Below are positions 15,434-22,823 of a stretch of DNA of 26,356 bases, in pieces (the first letter of the stretch is position 1; every line of letters starts with the position of its first letter). Both the position numbers and the translations under genes were made by a program. Source of the DNA: a virus; IMG/VR virus record IMGVR_UViG_3300006929_000099, positions 1 through 26,356 of that record; one strand, written 5' to 3'. The notes below the pieces were generated by a model, which had not been told where the DNA came from, made no database searches, and saw only the letters and a program-made list of their open reading frames with translations.

Positions 15434-15763
15434 TCAGAGACTCAGGAAATTCTCGACGTCGTCGTGACCGGCTAACACGACGACGTCGAGACGCATCGCA
15501 CGCAAGCGCCGGACTTCGATCTGCTGTAACCGGCTCAACTTCCCATGCCTCGTTTTCAGCTCAACGAAAACGATTCGCCACGGCTCAACTGTTTGTTTGT
15601 TTTTGCTTACCCCCGTCACCCCGGACGCAGGGGGTAAGAACACGAGCCGGTCCGGTGCCCCACGCCGCCCGACCCAAGCCAGCTTCCTCACCTCACCCCC
15701 GAGAGATTTCACCCCCCGCACCAGGGCACGCTCAACATCCCGCTCAAGTTCTCGATTTGCCAT
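15434..15763 (-). CDS. VRR-NUC domain nuclease, 109 aa
   Basis: This small PD-(D/E)XK nuclease is typical of phage replication modules. The catalytic signature is GAPDRLVF (35-42), VFVELKT (65-71) with E68 and K70, and the helix LSRLQQIEVRRLRAM with Q80/Q81. Family members act on branched or flap DNA, and stand-alone phage forms are suggested to process replication or recombination junctions. A segment between strands (residues 44-60) is a longer Ser/Gly/Lys loop than in compact members. The start ATG 15763 overlaps the repeat cluster that lies between this gene and the primase gene; GGA about 9 bases upstream is the only ribosome-site candidate. Confidence 0.87.
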   Translation of the reverse strand: MANRELERDVERALVRGVKSLGGEVRKLAWVGRRGAPDRLVFLPPASGVTGVSKNKQTVEPWRIVFVELKTRHGKLSRLQQIEVRRLRAMRLDVVVLAGHDDVENFLSL

Positions 15764-15904
15764 TTAGGTAGTCCAAGCGAACACCGCCAGGTAGTCATAG
15801 GGACCCCCCTTTAGGGGGGGGTTCCCCCAGACTATCTGGCATCGGAGTGTCAGGTAGTCATGTTTTAGGTAGTCCGAGGTAGTCCAAATTCGTTTTGACT
15901 ACCT
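15764..15904. repeat. Cluster of AGGTAGTC iterons with a C6/G6 hairpin: candidate replication origin
   Basis: Five direct copies of AGGTAGTC start at 15766, 15789, 15852, 15867 and 15877, and an inverted copy lies at 15897-15904 over the primase stop codon. A degenerate inverted copy is at 15830-15837 (GACTATCT). Between them 15804-15819 forms a CCCCCC-TTTA-GGGGGG hairpin. Extended copies share a following C or CA (AGGTAGTCC or AGGTAGTCA). The density of iterons next to the primase-helicase gene suggests an initiator-binding region. Alternatives are a repressor operator cluster or a terminator. Confidence 0.55.
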
Positions 15905-17915
15905 AAATACAAACCCAAAATCCACCGCCCTGACCGCGTCCGTCTCCCTTATTTCTGATCACTTCGCCAAGCTCCGCGAACCCTGCCAAAGCGCGCCGCA
16001 GGTTCTGCGCGCTCACCGGTTCTTGCTCCTGCTCGGCACGTTTAGCGCTCAACTGTTGGTTGAATTCGCGCAGCGAAACGTAAGGCATTTCGACGTCCGA
16101 ATCGGGCGGCGCAGACTTGATCGGCGGGATCGGATGCGCGAGCAATTCGGCAATGACCTCTCTGATCTGTGCGTCAAGGCCGGGTCGTCTGCCGGCGATC
16201 ACCTTCTCAACGCGCAGCTCCTTTAGCTCGTCGGTCGACATCGGCTCGAGTACCAAACTGTCGATGTCGTGCTCCATGTTGATCAGTATTTTTTTCGGCT
16301 TGAACACGATCTCCCTGGGCTCCTCCGCGTCCTTCATTTTCTGCGCGATCAAGCGCGACGCGTCACCTTCGCGCTGCATCTGGAATTCCCAGTCGAGTCC
16401 GTTGTGTAGCGAGCTGCTGCCGCGAAACTCGTCGCCATCCTTGCGGCTGTGGTGCACGAGCATCACCACGCAGTCGAGCCGGCGGGCGAGGCCGCGCTCG
16501 AGCACGTCGAACAACATCGAGATGTCTTGGCTCTCGTTTTCGTTGCCGCCGCCGAAATTGCGATGGAGTGTGTCGACGATCACCAGGCGCAGCGGTTCGG
16601 CGAGCGTCTCGGCCACGTAGTCAACAACAGCCGCGCAGAACTGCGGGTCTCGGACGTTGCCCGCCCCACGGCTGACGTGGAACGGCGCGTCTTCGATCTC
16701 GAGATCGTTTTGAATCGCCCAGGCTGCGGCGCGTCGAGCGATGCCGCGCACGCCCTCACCAGCCACGTAGAGCACGGCCCCTTGAGTGACGGCGTTGCCA
16801 TGCCATTCGATCCCGGTCGCGATGCACAGGCCCATGTCGACAGCGAGGAAGCTCTTGTAGGCGCTGCTATCGCCCCAGACCATTCCGATCCCCTGGCGTT
16901 CGATGTAGTCGTCGACTAACCAGTCGATGGGGCCAAGGCCGGCCAGGCTTTCGCCGATTGATTGGAACTCGAGGTGCCGGCGCTTGACGCGTGCGTTGTC
17001 TTCGACCTCTTCGATCTCGAACTCGCCCGGTGGTGCCAGCTCGGCCCGCGCCCGTGCATAGGTGCGCGCCAGATAATCAGCACGCTCGGACTTTTGTTGA
17101 TTGGAGCTACGCTCATAGACAATCGACGCACGGCGCACGTGGTCGACCTCTTCATTCGTTGCGTCGGGTAACTGGCGCAGCGCTGCCAAGGCGAACGCTA
17201 GATCTCTCTCGCTGTTGCCCGGCCAATTCTCAACTTCCCACCGCTCCTCCTCGTCGAGTCTCAGCAGCGCGTGCAGTTCACGCTCCCGCTCAGTCAGGTC
17301 GTGGACGCTGAGCAAACCCTCCACGTCCGGGCTCCAGTTATCCGGCTGCGTCTCCACGTGGCGCTCGAGCTGCAACTGTTCACGTAGCCTATTGAAGACC
17401 TGTGAGCAGTCGGCGACGTCCTTGCCGTTGCTCTGCCCGGTAAAAGTGAAAAACCTCCCCCAGTTATAAAGTTCAACGCCTGCGTTGCGGTCGTTTGTGC
17501 CGCGCCACTGTTGTTCGCTGTTCTCGAAGAACAGCGCGTGGAAGCCGGTCCCCGATGGACTGCGCTCGACGTACGTGAGTTCGTTTAGCTCGGTGTGCAG
17601 ATCTCGAGCGAGACCTGCTGTGATCTCTTCGAAGATCGGATCGAAGCACTTGTCGAGATCGATCCCGGCGAGGCCGTCGCCTAAGACGATGCCGATCCCG
17701 TCCTGGCCCTTGTCGTGCTCGAGCAAACTGAGCGCGGTCGTCGCCGAAAGCAGTTTGCCGGCAACAACGGAGCGGTCAGGCACCTTAGTCCAGCGCCCAC
17801 GGTGACGCTCGAAGCGCCAGGTCAGCCAGCGCTCACGTTCGCGCAAGCTATTCGGGATCGACTCAAGCGTTGGGCGTGGACTCGTCGGCCTAGCCGGCAA
17901 TTGCGTGATGCTCAC
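15903..17915 (-). CDS. Bifunctional primase-helicase (AEP-like primase plus RepA-type ATPase), 670 aa
   Basis: Residues about 20-180 resemble an archaeo-eukaryotic primase/PriPol domain: WLTWRFERHRGRWTKVP (30-46), GIDLDKC (84-90, acidic pair D86/D88), and SPSGTGFH (119-126). Residues about 315-545 are a RecA-fold helicase of the RepA/AAA_25 type, with Walker A GDSSAYKS (348-355), GEG at 386-388, Walker B LRLVIVDTL (442-450), HHSRKDGDEFRGSSSL (488-503), and an FKPKKILINM strand. The C-terminal 80 residues look like a winged-helix or accessory region. The GTG start at 17915 overlaps the upstream TGA as GTGA; upstream sequence in this frame belongs to another gene. It primes and unwinds phage DNA. 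Confidence 0.85.
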   Translation of the reverse strand: MSITQLPARPTSPRPTLESIPNSLRERERWLTWRFERHRGRWTKVPDRSVVAGKLLSATTALSLLEHDKGQDGIGIVLGDGLAGIDLDKCFDPIFEEITAGLARDLHTELNELTYVERSPSGTGFHALFFENSEQQWRGTNDRNAGVELYNWGRFFTFTGQSNGKDVADCSQVFNRLREQLQLERHVETQPDNWSPDVEGLLSVHDLTERERELHALLRLDEEERWEVENWPGNSERDLAFALAALRQLPDATNEEVDHVRRASIVYERSSNQQKSERADYLARTYARARAELAPPGEFEIEEVEDNARVKRRHLEFQSIGESLAGLGPIDWLVDDYIERQGIGMVWGDSSAYKSFLAVDMGLCIATGIEWHGNAVTQGAVLYVAGEGVRGIARRAAAWAIQNDLEIEDAPFHVSRGAGNVRDPQFCAAVVDYVAETLAEPLRLVIVDTLHRNFGGGNENESQDISMLFDVLERGLARRLDCVVMLVHHSRKDGDEFRGSSSLHNGLDWEFQMQREGDASRLIAQKMKDAEEPREIVFKPKKILINMEHDIDSLVLEPMSTDELKELRVEKVIAGRRPGLDAQIREVIAELLAHPIPPIKSAPPDSDVEMPYVSLREFNQQLSAKRAEQEQEPVSAQNLRRALAGFAELGEVIRNKGDGRGQGGGFWVCI

Positions 17916-18184
17916 GCTTCCGTTTTGAACGCAAGGGCAAGGTCGGGTCTGAGCTGCGCACCGGTCACCATACCGTGCGTCAGTCTCACCACGGACGGGA
18001 TGCGGTCCGCCGGGAACTTGTAGTCGGGGTCCTCGGCTGCCGCTTTGCGAACGCGGTAAACGTACTGCGGCGAACACTCCCAGTCCGCCGCCAGGTCTTC
18101 GACGCCGATGATCGAGCACGCAATTGTGAATGGGTGTGGTGGTCGCCAATTGCGCCGGCGGCCGCTGTCCTCGTCTGTCGACAC
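17912..18184 (-). CDS. YdaS/Cro-like DNA-binding regulator, 90 aa
   Basis: GTG start at 18184 with a strong GAGGAG about 8 bases upstream. Residues 25-50 form a helix-turn-helix (IGVEDLAADWECSPQYVYRVRKA) and residues 58-81 read FPADRIPSVVRLTHGMVTGAQL, the C-terminal pattern of YdaS/Cro-like phage regulators (iPa.r...Ie..T.G.v...LRPD). It is the first gene of the leftward replication operon and overlaps the primase start. Directly upstream is a perfect 23-bp inverted repeat, a likely binding site for autoregulation and control of the divergent plus-strand operon. It may be the phage's Cro or an activator of replication genes. Confidence 0.78.
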   Translation of the reverse strand: MSTDEDSGRRRNWRPPHPFTIACSIIGVEDLAADWECSPQYVYRVRKAAAEDPDYKFPADRIPSVVRLTHGMVTGAQLRPDLALAFKTEA

Positions 18185-18201
18185 TTGTCGTCTCCTCGAA
18201 A

Positions 18202-18263
18202 TTAAATCGAAACATATTGTTGCAATTTATTTCGATCAAATGCAACAATATGTTTCGATTTAA
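18202..18263. promoter_or_regulatory. Perfect 23-bp inverted repeat in the divergent replication promoter
   Basis: The left arm (18202-18224) and right arm (18241-18263) are exact reverse complements over 23 bases, separated by 16 AT-rich bases. Each arm contains AATCGAAACATATTGTT. Leftward and rightward transcripts must start here. A minus-strand TTGATC (18239-18234), 17-base spacer and TATGTT (18216-18211) could be one promoter overlapping the arm. The site is almost certainly an operator for a regulator, most simply the 90-aa protein. Confidence 0.75.
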
Positions 18264-18291
18264 AAACAAACAACAAAGCTAGGGGACCCCA

Positions 18292-18648
18292 ATGAAATTA
18301 AATATGAGCTTCGAGTTCTCGACACTCGATGAAGCGCGCGCAGTCATTTCTCAATTCGTAAACGTGGACAGCGACGGTGTCGACAAGATGATCAGCGACA
18401 CGATCATGCACGCGGACGCCGTGCAAAAAGAACACGACGACGCGCAGGTGCAGACCGTACCGGTTGCGAACAACGCGGTGACGACGCGCGCATCACTGCG
18501 CGAAGTGCTGACCGAATTAAAAGACGTGGAAGGCATCGAGGCGATCACCGATCTGTTAGCCGGGTACGGCGCGCAGAGTGTGACGCAAGTCAGCGAGAGT
18601 AATCTCAGCCTCGTGCATGCCGATGCGCTGGCTCGGTTAAACCGGTGA
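18292..18648 (+). CDS. Hypothetical replication-operon protein, 118 aa
   Basis: ATG 18292 with AGGGGA about 8 bases upstream is the first gene of the rightward operon. The protein is acidic and helical: MSFEFSTLDEARAVISQFVNVDSDG, then a variable middle rich in Val, then LREVLTELKDVEGIEAITDLLAGYGAQ. It has no cysteines, motifs or membrane segment. It ends TGA overlapping the GTG of the nuclease gene. In phages with this gene order a small unknown protein often precedes DUF2800. It might modulate the nuclease or replication complex, which is inference from position. Confidence 0.75.
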   Translation: MKLNMSFEFSTLDEARAVISQFVNVDSDGVDKMISDTIMHADAVQKEHDDAQVQTVPVANNAVTTRASLREVLTELKDVEGIEAITDLLAGYGAQSVTQVSESNLSLVHADALARLNR

Positions 18649-19772
18649 GCACGCACGCGAAACTCTCCCCGAGTTCTGCAACGCGCTGGCTGGCGTGCCC
18701 AGGCAGCGTGCAACTCATCGACGACCTCGACGAGCAGGGACTCCTGGCAGACGACGAGAGTGCGTTCGCAGCCGAAGGCACTGCGGCGCATGAGTTCGCC
18801 GCAACCGTGCTCGAGAAACACGTCGAACCTGCGGTTCTCGTCGACACGAGCGACGACTGGACCGCTGACATGGTCGAGCACATCGAGGCATATGCCGATC
18901 ACGTTCTTAATCTCGTCGATAGCGTCGACGCGGAGCTGATCGTCGAGGCGCGCGTCGAGTTCGACAAGTGGGTGCCCGGCGGCCGGGGCACAACCGACGC
19001 CGCCGTCATCGACTACGACGGACGCACCGTGCACGTGATCGACCTCAAGTACGGCCAGGGCGTGCGCGTCAGCGCACACGAGAACGCGCAGCTCAAACTT
19101 TACGCCGCCGGCATTCTTCAGAGCTACGCCTGGGCCAGCGACTTCGACACTTTTGTTTTGACCATCGTGCAGCCGCGCAAGGATTCGATCAGCACCTTCG
19201 AGCTGACTCGCGAAGAACTCGAGCAGTGGTTGACCGACGTGGTGACGCCGGCGGCGACGCTCGCGCTCAGTACCGACGCCCCACTGGTGCCGAGTGTCGA
19301 CGCCTGTCGTTGGTGCCGTGCCCGTGCGCTATGCAAGGCGCGCGCCGACGCGAACCTCGACGCCTTTCGCGGCGCATTGGGCAAGCGAGCCGATGCCATG
19401 ACGCCGGCGGCACTCGCGCAAGCCATCGCCCAGGCGAGCGACATGCAGTCCTGGCTAAAAGACATCGAAGCCGAAGGCATGCGTATTGCGCGCGGCGGGA
19501 AACTGCCCGGCTACAAAGTCGTGCGCGCTCGAGGACGACGGCGCTGGGTGCCCGGCCAGGAAGAGATGGTCGCAGCAACGCTCGGCGAGGACGCGTGGAA
19601 GAAAACGCTCGTCTCCCTCGGCGAAGCCGAGAAGAGGATCGGCAAAGACCATTCGATTTTTTCAACGTGCGTAGAAACGCCCGAAGGGAAAGAGAAGCTC
19701 GTTCCGGCGAGCGATAAGCGTCCGGCGGTCGTAGATGCGTCGTCGGTTTTTTCACAGACAGAAGGACAGTGA
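18645..19772 (+). CDS. DUF2800 family Cas4/RecB-like nuclease, 375 aa
   Basis: GTG start at 18645 overlaps the upstream TGA (GTGA). Family hallmarks are SPSSATRWLACPGS (8-21, with Cys18), EGTAAHEFA (44-52), GTTDAAVID (115-123, D118), VIDLKYGQGV (131-140, D133 and K135), NAQLKLYA (147-154) and a cysteine trio C221-x2-C224-x5-C230 near CRWCRARALC. With Cys18 these would bind a 4Fe-4S cluster, as in Cas4 and AddB. It is expected to be a nuclease that processes DNA ends in recombination or replication with the DUF2815 protein downstream. All catalytic residues appear intact. The next gene starts two bases later. Confidence 0.87.
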   Translation: MSTHAKLSPSSATRWLACPGSVQLIDDLDEQGLLADDESAFAAEGTAAHEFAATVLEKHVEPAVLVDTSDDWTADMVEHIEAYADHVLNLVDSVDAELIVEARVEFDKWVPGGRGTTDAAVIDYDGRTVHVIDLKYGQGVRVSAHENAQLKLYAAGILQSYAWASDFDTFVLTIVQPRKDSISTFELTREELEQWLTDVVTPAATLALSTDAPLVPSVDACRWCRARALCKARADANLDAFRGALGKRADAMTPAALAQAIAQASDMQSWLKDIEAEGMRIARGGKLPGYKVVRARGRRRWVPGQEEMVAATLGEDAWKKTLVSLGEAEKRIGKDHSIFSTCVETPEGKEKLVPASDKRPAVVDASSVFSQTEGQ

Positions 19773-19773
19773 T

Positions 19774-20310
19774 ATGGGAACCAAAGTAGTAACAGGCCGA
19801 GTCAGATTTTCTTACCTTAATATTTTAGACCCACGACAGAATGACCAGGGTCGTGACGTGTGGAGTTCGGCGGTGCTGATACCGAAGAGCGATACAAAGA
19901 CGATTGACCAGATCAAGGATGCGATCCGAGGCGAAGCGAAAGCAAAGTGGGGTGACAAGATCCCCGCGAACCTCCGCAACCCGCTGCGCGACGGCGACGA
20001 GGAGAAGCCCGACGACGAGGCGTACGCCGGGCACCTGTGGGTCAACGCAAACAATTACCAGGGTCCGCCCGGCGTTGTCGACGCGCAGACGCAGGCGATC
20101 ATAGACCGGGCTGAACTCAGTCAATGGCAGTCGGGCGACCACGGTCGAGCGCACCTGGAATTTTACGCGTACGACAAGAGCGGCGGCGGCGTTGCCTGCG
20201 GTCTGTCGAACATTCAATTCATCGAGCACGGCGAACCACTCACGGGAAGGATGCGAGCGGAAGATGTGTTCGAAGCGGTGGCGGTCGAAGAAACGGACCC
20301 CTTCGCATGA
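19774..20310 (+). CDS. DUF2815 family ssDNA-binding protein, 178 aa
   Basis: The start is ATG 19774, with AAGGA about 8 bases upstream. The sequence opens MGTKVVTGRVRFSYLNILDP and has WSSAVLIPKSDTKTIDQIKDAI, HLWVNANNYQGPPGVVD, and a C-terminal GVACGLSNIQFIEHGEPL, the order known for DUF2815 single-stranded-DNA-binding proteins of phages, with an OB-like fold. The C-terminal tail is acidic (VAVEETDPFA), as in T7 gp2.5 and SSB, where it contacts replication partners. It overlaps the next gene as ATGA. It probably coats ssDNA for the polymerase and nuclease of the same operon. Confidence 0.88.
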   Translation: MGTKVVTGRVRFSYLNILDPRQNDQGRDVWSSAVLIPKSDTKTIDQIKDAIRGEAKAKWGDKIPANLRNPLRDGDEEKPDDEAYAGHLWVNANNYQGPPGVVDAQTQAIIDRAELSQWQSGDHGRAHLEFYAYDKSGGGVACGLSNIQFIEHGEPLTGRMRAEDVFEAVAVEETDPFA

Positions 20311-20663
20311 ACGAGCGCGTGATGGCGTTCAAGTTGTTCTCGGACAAAACGCCGCCGAGATTGTCGCGCACGACTGACCCGGACACGTCCGACGAAGCCG
20401 CTGCGAAAAACGTAAACGGCCGCGCGTCGCAGCAGCTTCAACTGCTGCACGCGTGGGCTCGTCACGCCGACTTGACGGACACAGAAGCGATGACGGTCGC
20501 GGCGCTGCCTGGGGGCTGGCGTCGTTGCTCGGAGCTGCGCAAGAAAGGACTCCTCGAGTGGACCGGCGAGACGCGGATCGGCGAGCGGAACATCCGCGTG
20601 CGGGTGTCGCGCATTACCGAGCGCGGACGCGAGTGTTTGAAATTTGTGGAGGTGATGCGATGA
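20307..20663 (+). CDS. Small winged-helix protein, 118 aa
   Basis: ATG 20307 overlaps the upstream TGA as ATGA. After a variable start (residues 1-35, including PDTSDEAA), residues 44-110 read LLHAWARHADLTDTEAMTVAALPGG, then RRCSELRKKGLLEWTGETRIGERNIRVRVSRITERG. This is a winged-helix layout with recognition helix near RRCSELRKKG and a following beta-wing. Small wHTH proteins of this sort are common in phage replication operons. It may bind DNA, possibly as an operon regulator or replication accessory. The N-terminal 20 residues carry no known signal. The next gene overlaps its stop. Confidence 0.7.
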   Translation: MNERVMAFKLFSDKTPPRLSRTTDPDTSDEAAAKNVNGRASQQLQLLHAWARHADLTDTEAMTVAALPGGWRRCSELRKKGLLEWTGETRIGERNIRVRVSRITERGRECLKFVEVMR

Positions 20664-20884
20664 AGCCGCGTTGCGACCACGGTCGAATTGTCGGGTGGTG
20701 CCCGCTCTGTCCGCTCGAAGCGGAGATTGAAAATCTCAAGAAAGAGAACGCGGAGTTGCGCGGAGCGCTGGTGCGCGCGAGCCAAGGGTTGAACAAGATC
20801 AAGTCTAAGTACGAGCCCGCGCTCGAACAGCGTCTGGTCGACGCACGGGACAATCTGAGATCGTTCGCCACAACGCCTCGGTGA
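20660..20884 (+). CDS. Small zinc-ribbon-like plus coiled-coil protein, 74 aa
   Basis: The ATG at 20660 overlaps the preceding TGA and has GGAGG about 7 bases upstream. The stop TGA overlaps the polymerase GTG. The N-terminus CDHGRIVGWCPLC contains C5, H7, C14 and C17, a plausible zinc knuckle. Residues 20-72 form a heptad-type charged helix (LEAEIENLKKENAELRGALVRASQ), so a dimeric coiled coil is likely. The protein is tightly embedded between a wHTH gene and DNA polymerase, and may be a replication accessory factor. No family is recognised with confidence. Confidence 0.68.
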   Translation: MKPRCDHGRIVGWCPLCPLEAEIENLKKENAELRGALVRASQGLNKIKSKYEPALEQRLVDARDNLRSFATTPR

Positions 20885-22818
20885 TCTTTTGCTCGGTCGA
20901 CATTGAGACCTACTCTGAATCAGATCTGACCAAGGTCGGCGCGGCCGCCTATGCCCGACACCCGTCGACCCGGGTCCTTTTGATTGCGTGCAAATGTGGC
21001 GACGACATGTGGCAGGACGACCTGACCAGCGGCGAGCTGTCTGCCCGCACGCGTGCCGTGCTCGAGGACAACCAGGTGGTTAAGATCGCGTGGAATGCTT
21101 TCTTCGAGCGACAGCTCATAGCGTGCGTACTCGGCATTCCCTGCCCGCCGACGTCGTGGCGCTGCACCCAGGCGCATGCGATGTACCTGGCGCTGCCGGC
21201 GAGCCTCGAGAAAGCCGGCCGCGCGGTCGGTCTTAAAAACGAAGACCAGAAACTCGCTGCCGGCAAACGTTTGATCATCGATTTTTGCAAGCCGCAAAAG
21301 AAGACGGGGCAACCCCGCAAGACGCCCGCGTCTGACCCGGAAGATTGGAAGGCGATGCTCGAGTACAACGTCCAAGACGTCGTCGCCGAGGAAGCGATTG
21401 CGGAGCGACTCCGGCCCTGGCCGATGCCCGAGGTCGAGCGCGAGCTTTGGGAACTTGACCAGGCTATCAACGACCGGGGCATTCCCGTCGACGATCAATT
21501 CGTCGCCGCCGCGTTGCAAATCGACGGTGAACTGCGCGAGCGGATGGTGGCGCGCGCGACCGAGCTGACCGGGCTCGAGAACTGCAACTCCCGCGATCAG
21601 ATGCTTCGGTGGCTGCGCACGCACGACGAGATCAAAACCGAGACGTTAACCGCCGACGACGTGCGGCGGCTGCTCGCCGAGGTCACCGACCAGGTGCTCA
21701 AGGAAGTGCTCACGATCCGCCTCGGTCTCGCCCGCAGCGCGACGGCGAAGTACGCAGCGATAGAACGCTCGAGCTGCGACGGACGCGTGCGTGGCGCGCT
21801 GCAATTTTCCGGCGCGAGTCGTACGCACCGCTGGGCCGGTCGCCTCGTACAGCCGCAGAACATGGCCCGTGGACTATCGTCCGACGAGGACATCGCCGCC
21901 GCCCACGCGGTGATCAACACGCGGGACGCGGGCTGGATGTCGCTCGCTTACGACGACCCGATAGGAACCCTGGCGGACAGCGTGCGCAGCGCGATCAGCG
22001 CACCGCCAGGCCAAACGTTCGTCGTGCGCGACTATGCTTCAATCGAGGTCGTGATGCTCGCCTGGCTCGCCGGCGATGGCGAGATGCTGGACACGATCCG
22101 AAGCGGGCGCGATCCATATAAAGAGTTCATCGTCGCCCAGCGGGGCGTCGCCTACGACGACGTCACCAAGGCGCAGCGAACCTATGCGAAGCCGGTGATC
22201 CTCGGCTGCGGCTACGGGCTCGGCGGCGCGGGCCTCGTCGCTTATGCCGGGTCAATGGGCGTCGACATGGACGAGACCGAGGCGTGGGCAGCCGTGCGGC
22301 AGTACCGCGAGCAGCGGGCAGCGGTGCCGAAGTTGTGGCGCGGGCTAGAGCGGGCAGCAGCCAAAACGATCAAACGTAAATCGAGGTACAAGTTCGGCGG
22401 CGTTCAGTTCGAGTTCGACAAGCGCGGGCCGGTGTTGTTGATGCACCTGCCGAGCGGTCGCACGCTCGCGTACTGGCACCCCCGGCTCGAGCTGGACGAA
22501 CAGAAGCGGGAGCAGCTCACCTACGACGGCATGAACCAGTACACCCGGCAGTGGTCACGCATCCCAACCTGGGGAGGGAAGCTGGTAGAGAACGCAACCC
22601 AGTCCGTTGCGCGCGACGTCCTTGCCCACGGTCTGTCGTCGGTCAGCGAAACTCTTCCGGTGGTGCTCCACGTCCACGACGAGATTGTGGTGTGCGTGCC
22701 TGCGTCGGCGGCCGCCGATTCGGACCGGGTACTTGAAACAAAAATGGGCGCGCCGGACTGGTGTCTGGACGCGCCCATAAAAACGGACGGGTTTATCGGG
22801 AAGTATTACCGCAAGTAA
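20881..22818 (+). CDS. Family A DNA polymerase with 3'-5' exonuclease, 645 aa
   Basis: GTG start at 20881 overlaps the TGA of the upstream gene. Exonuclease motifs are SVDIETYSE (D7, E9), WNAFFERQL (72-79) and YNVQDVVAEEA (D166). Polymerase motifs are A, RDYASIEVV (383-391, catalytic D384, E389), B, KPVILGCGYGLG (437-448), and C, HVHDE (597-601, D600 and E601). The protein replicates the phage genome. In motif A the usual alanine-arginine after the glutamate (DFS.IEAR) is replaced by Val390 and Val391, which is unusual. No terminator separates its stop (22818) from the integrase stop (22824). Confidence 0.92.
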   Translation: MIFCSVDIETYSESDLTKVGAAAYARHPSTRVLLIACKCGDDMWQDDLTSGELSARTRAVLEDNQVVKIAWNAFFERQLIACVLGIPCPPTSWRCTQAHAMYLALPASLEKAGRAVGLKNEDQKLAAGKRLIIDFCKPQKKTGQPRKTPASDPEDWKAMLEYNVQDVVAEEAIAERLRPWPMPEVERELWELDQAINDRGIPVDDQFVAAALQIDGELRERMVARATELTGLENCNSRDQMLRWLRTHDEIKTETLTADDVRRLLAEVTDQVLKEVLTIRLGLARSATAKYAAIERSSCDGRVRGALQFSGASRTHRWAGRLVQPQNMARGLSSDEDIAAAHAVINTRDAGWMSLAYDDPIGTLADSVRSAISAPPGQTFVVRDYASIEVVMLAWLAGDGEMLDTIRSGRDPYKEFIVAQRGVAYDDVTKAQRTYAKPVILGCGYGLGGAGLVAYAGSMGVDMDETEAWAAVRQYREQRAAVPKLWRGLERAAAKTIKRKSRYKFGGVQFEFDKRGPVLLMHLPSGRTLAYWHPRLELDEQKREQLTYDGMNQYTRQWSRIPTWGGKLVENATQSVARDVLAHGLSSVSETLPVVLHVHDEIVVCVPASAAADSDRVLETKMGAPDWCLDAPIKTDGFIGKYYRK

Positions 22819-22823
22819 TTCTC

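Noticed and set aside
15804-15819. C6/G6 hairpin as a CRISPR-type or plasmid stem
   Set aside because: There are no spacer-like repeats of constant length; the surrounding AGGTAGTC copies have irregular spacing, which fits iterons rather than CRISPR.
17916-18269. N-terminal extension of the primase-helicase frame to 18269
   Set aside because: It reads through the YdaS-like regulator gene in another frame and through the operator; the GTGA overlap at 17915 is the natural start.
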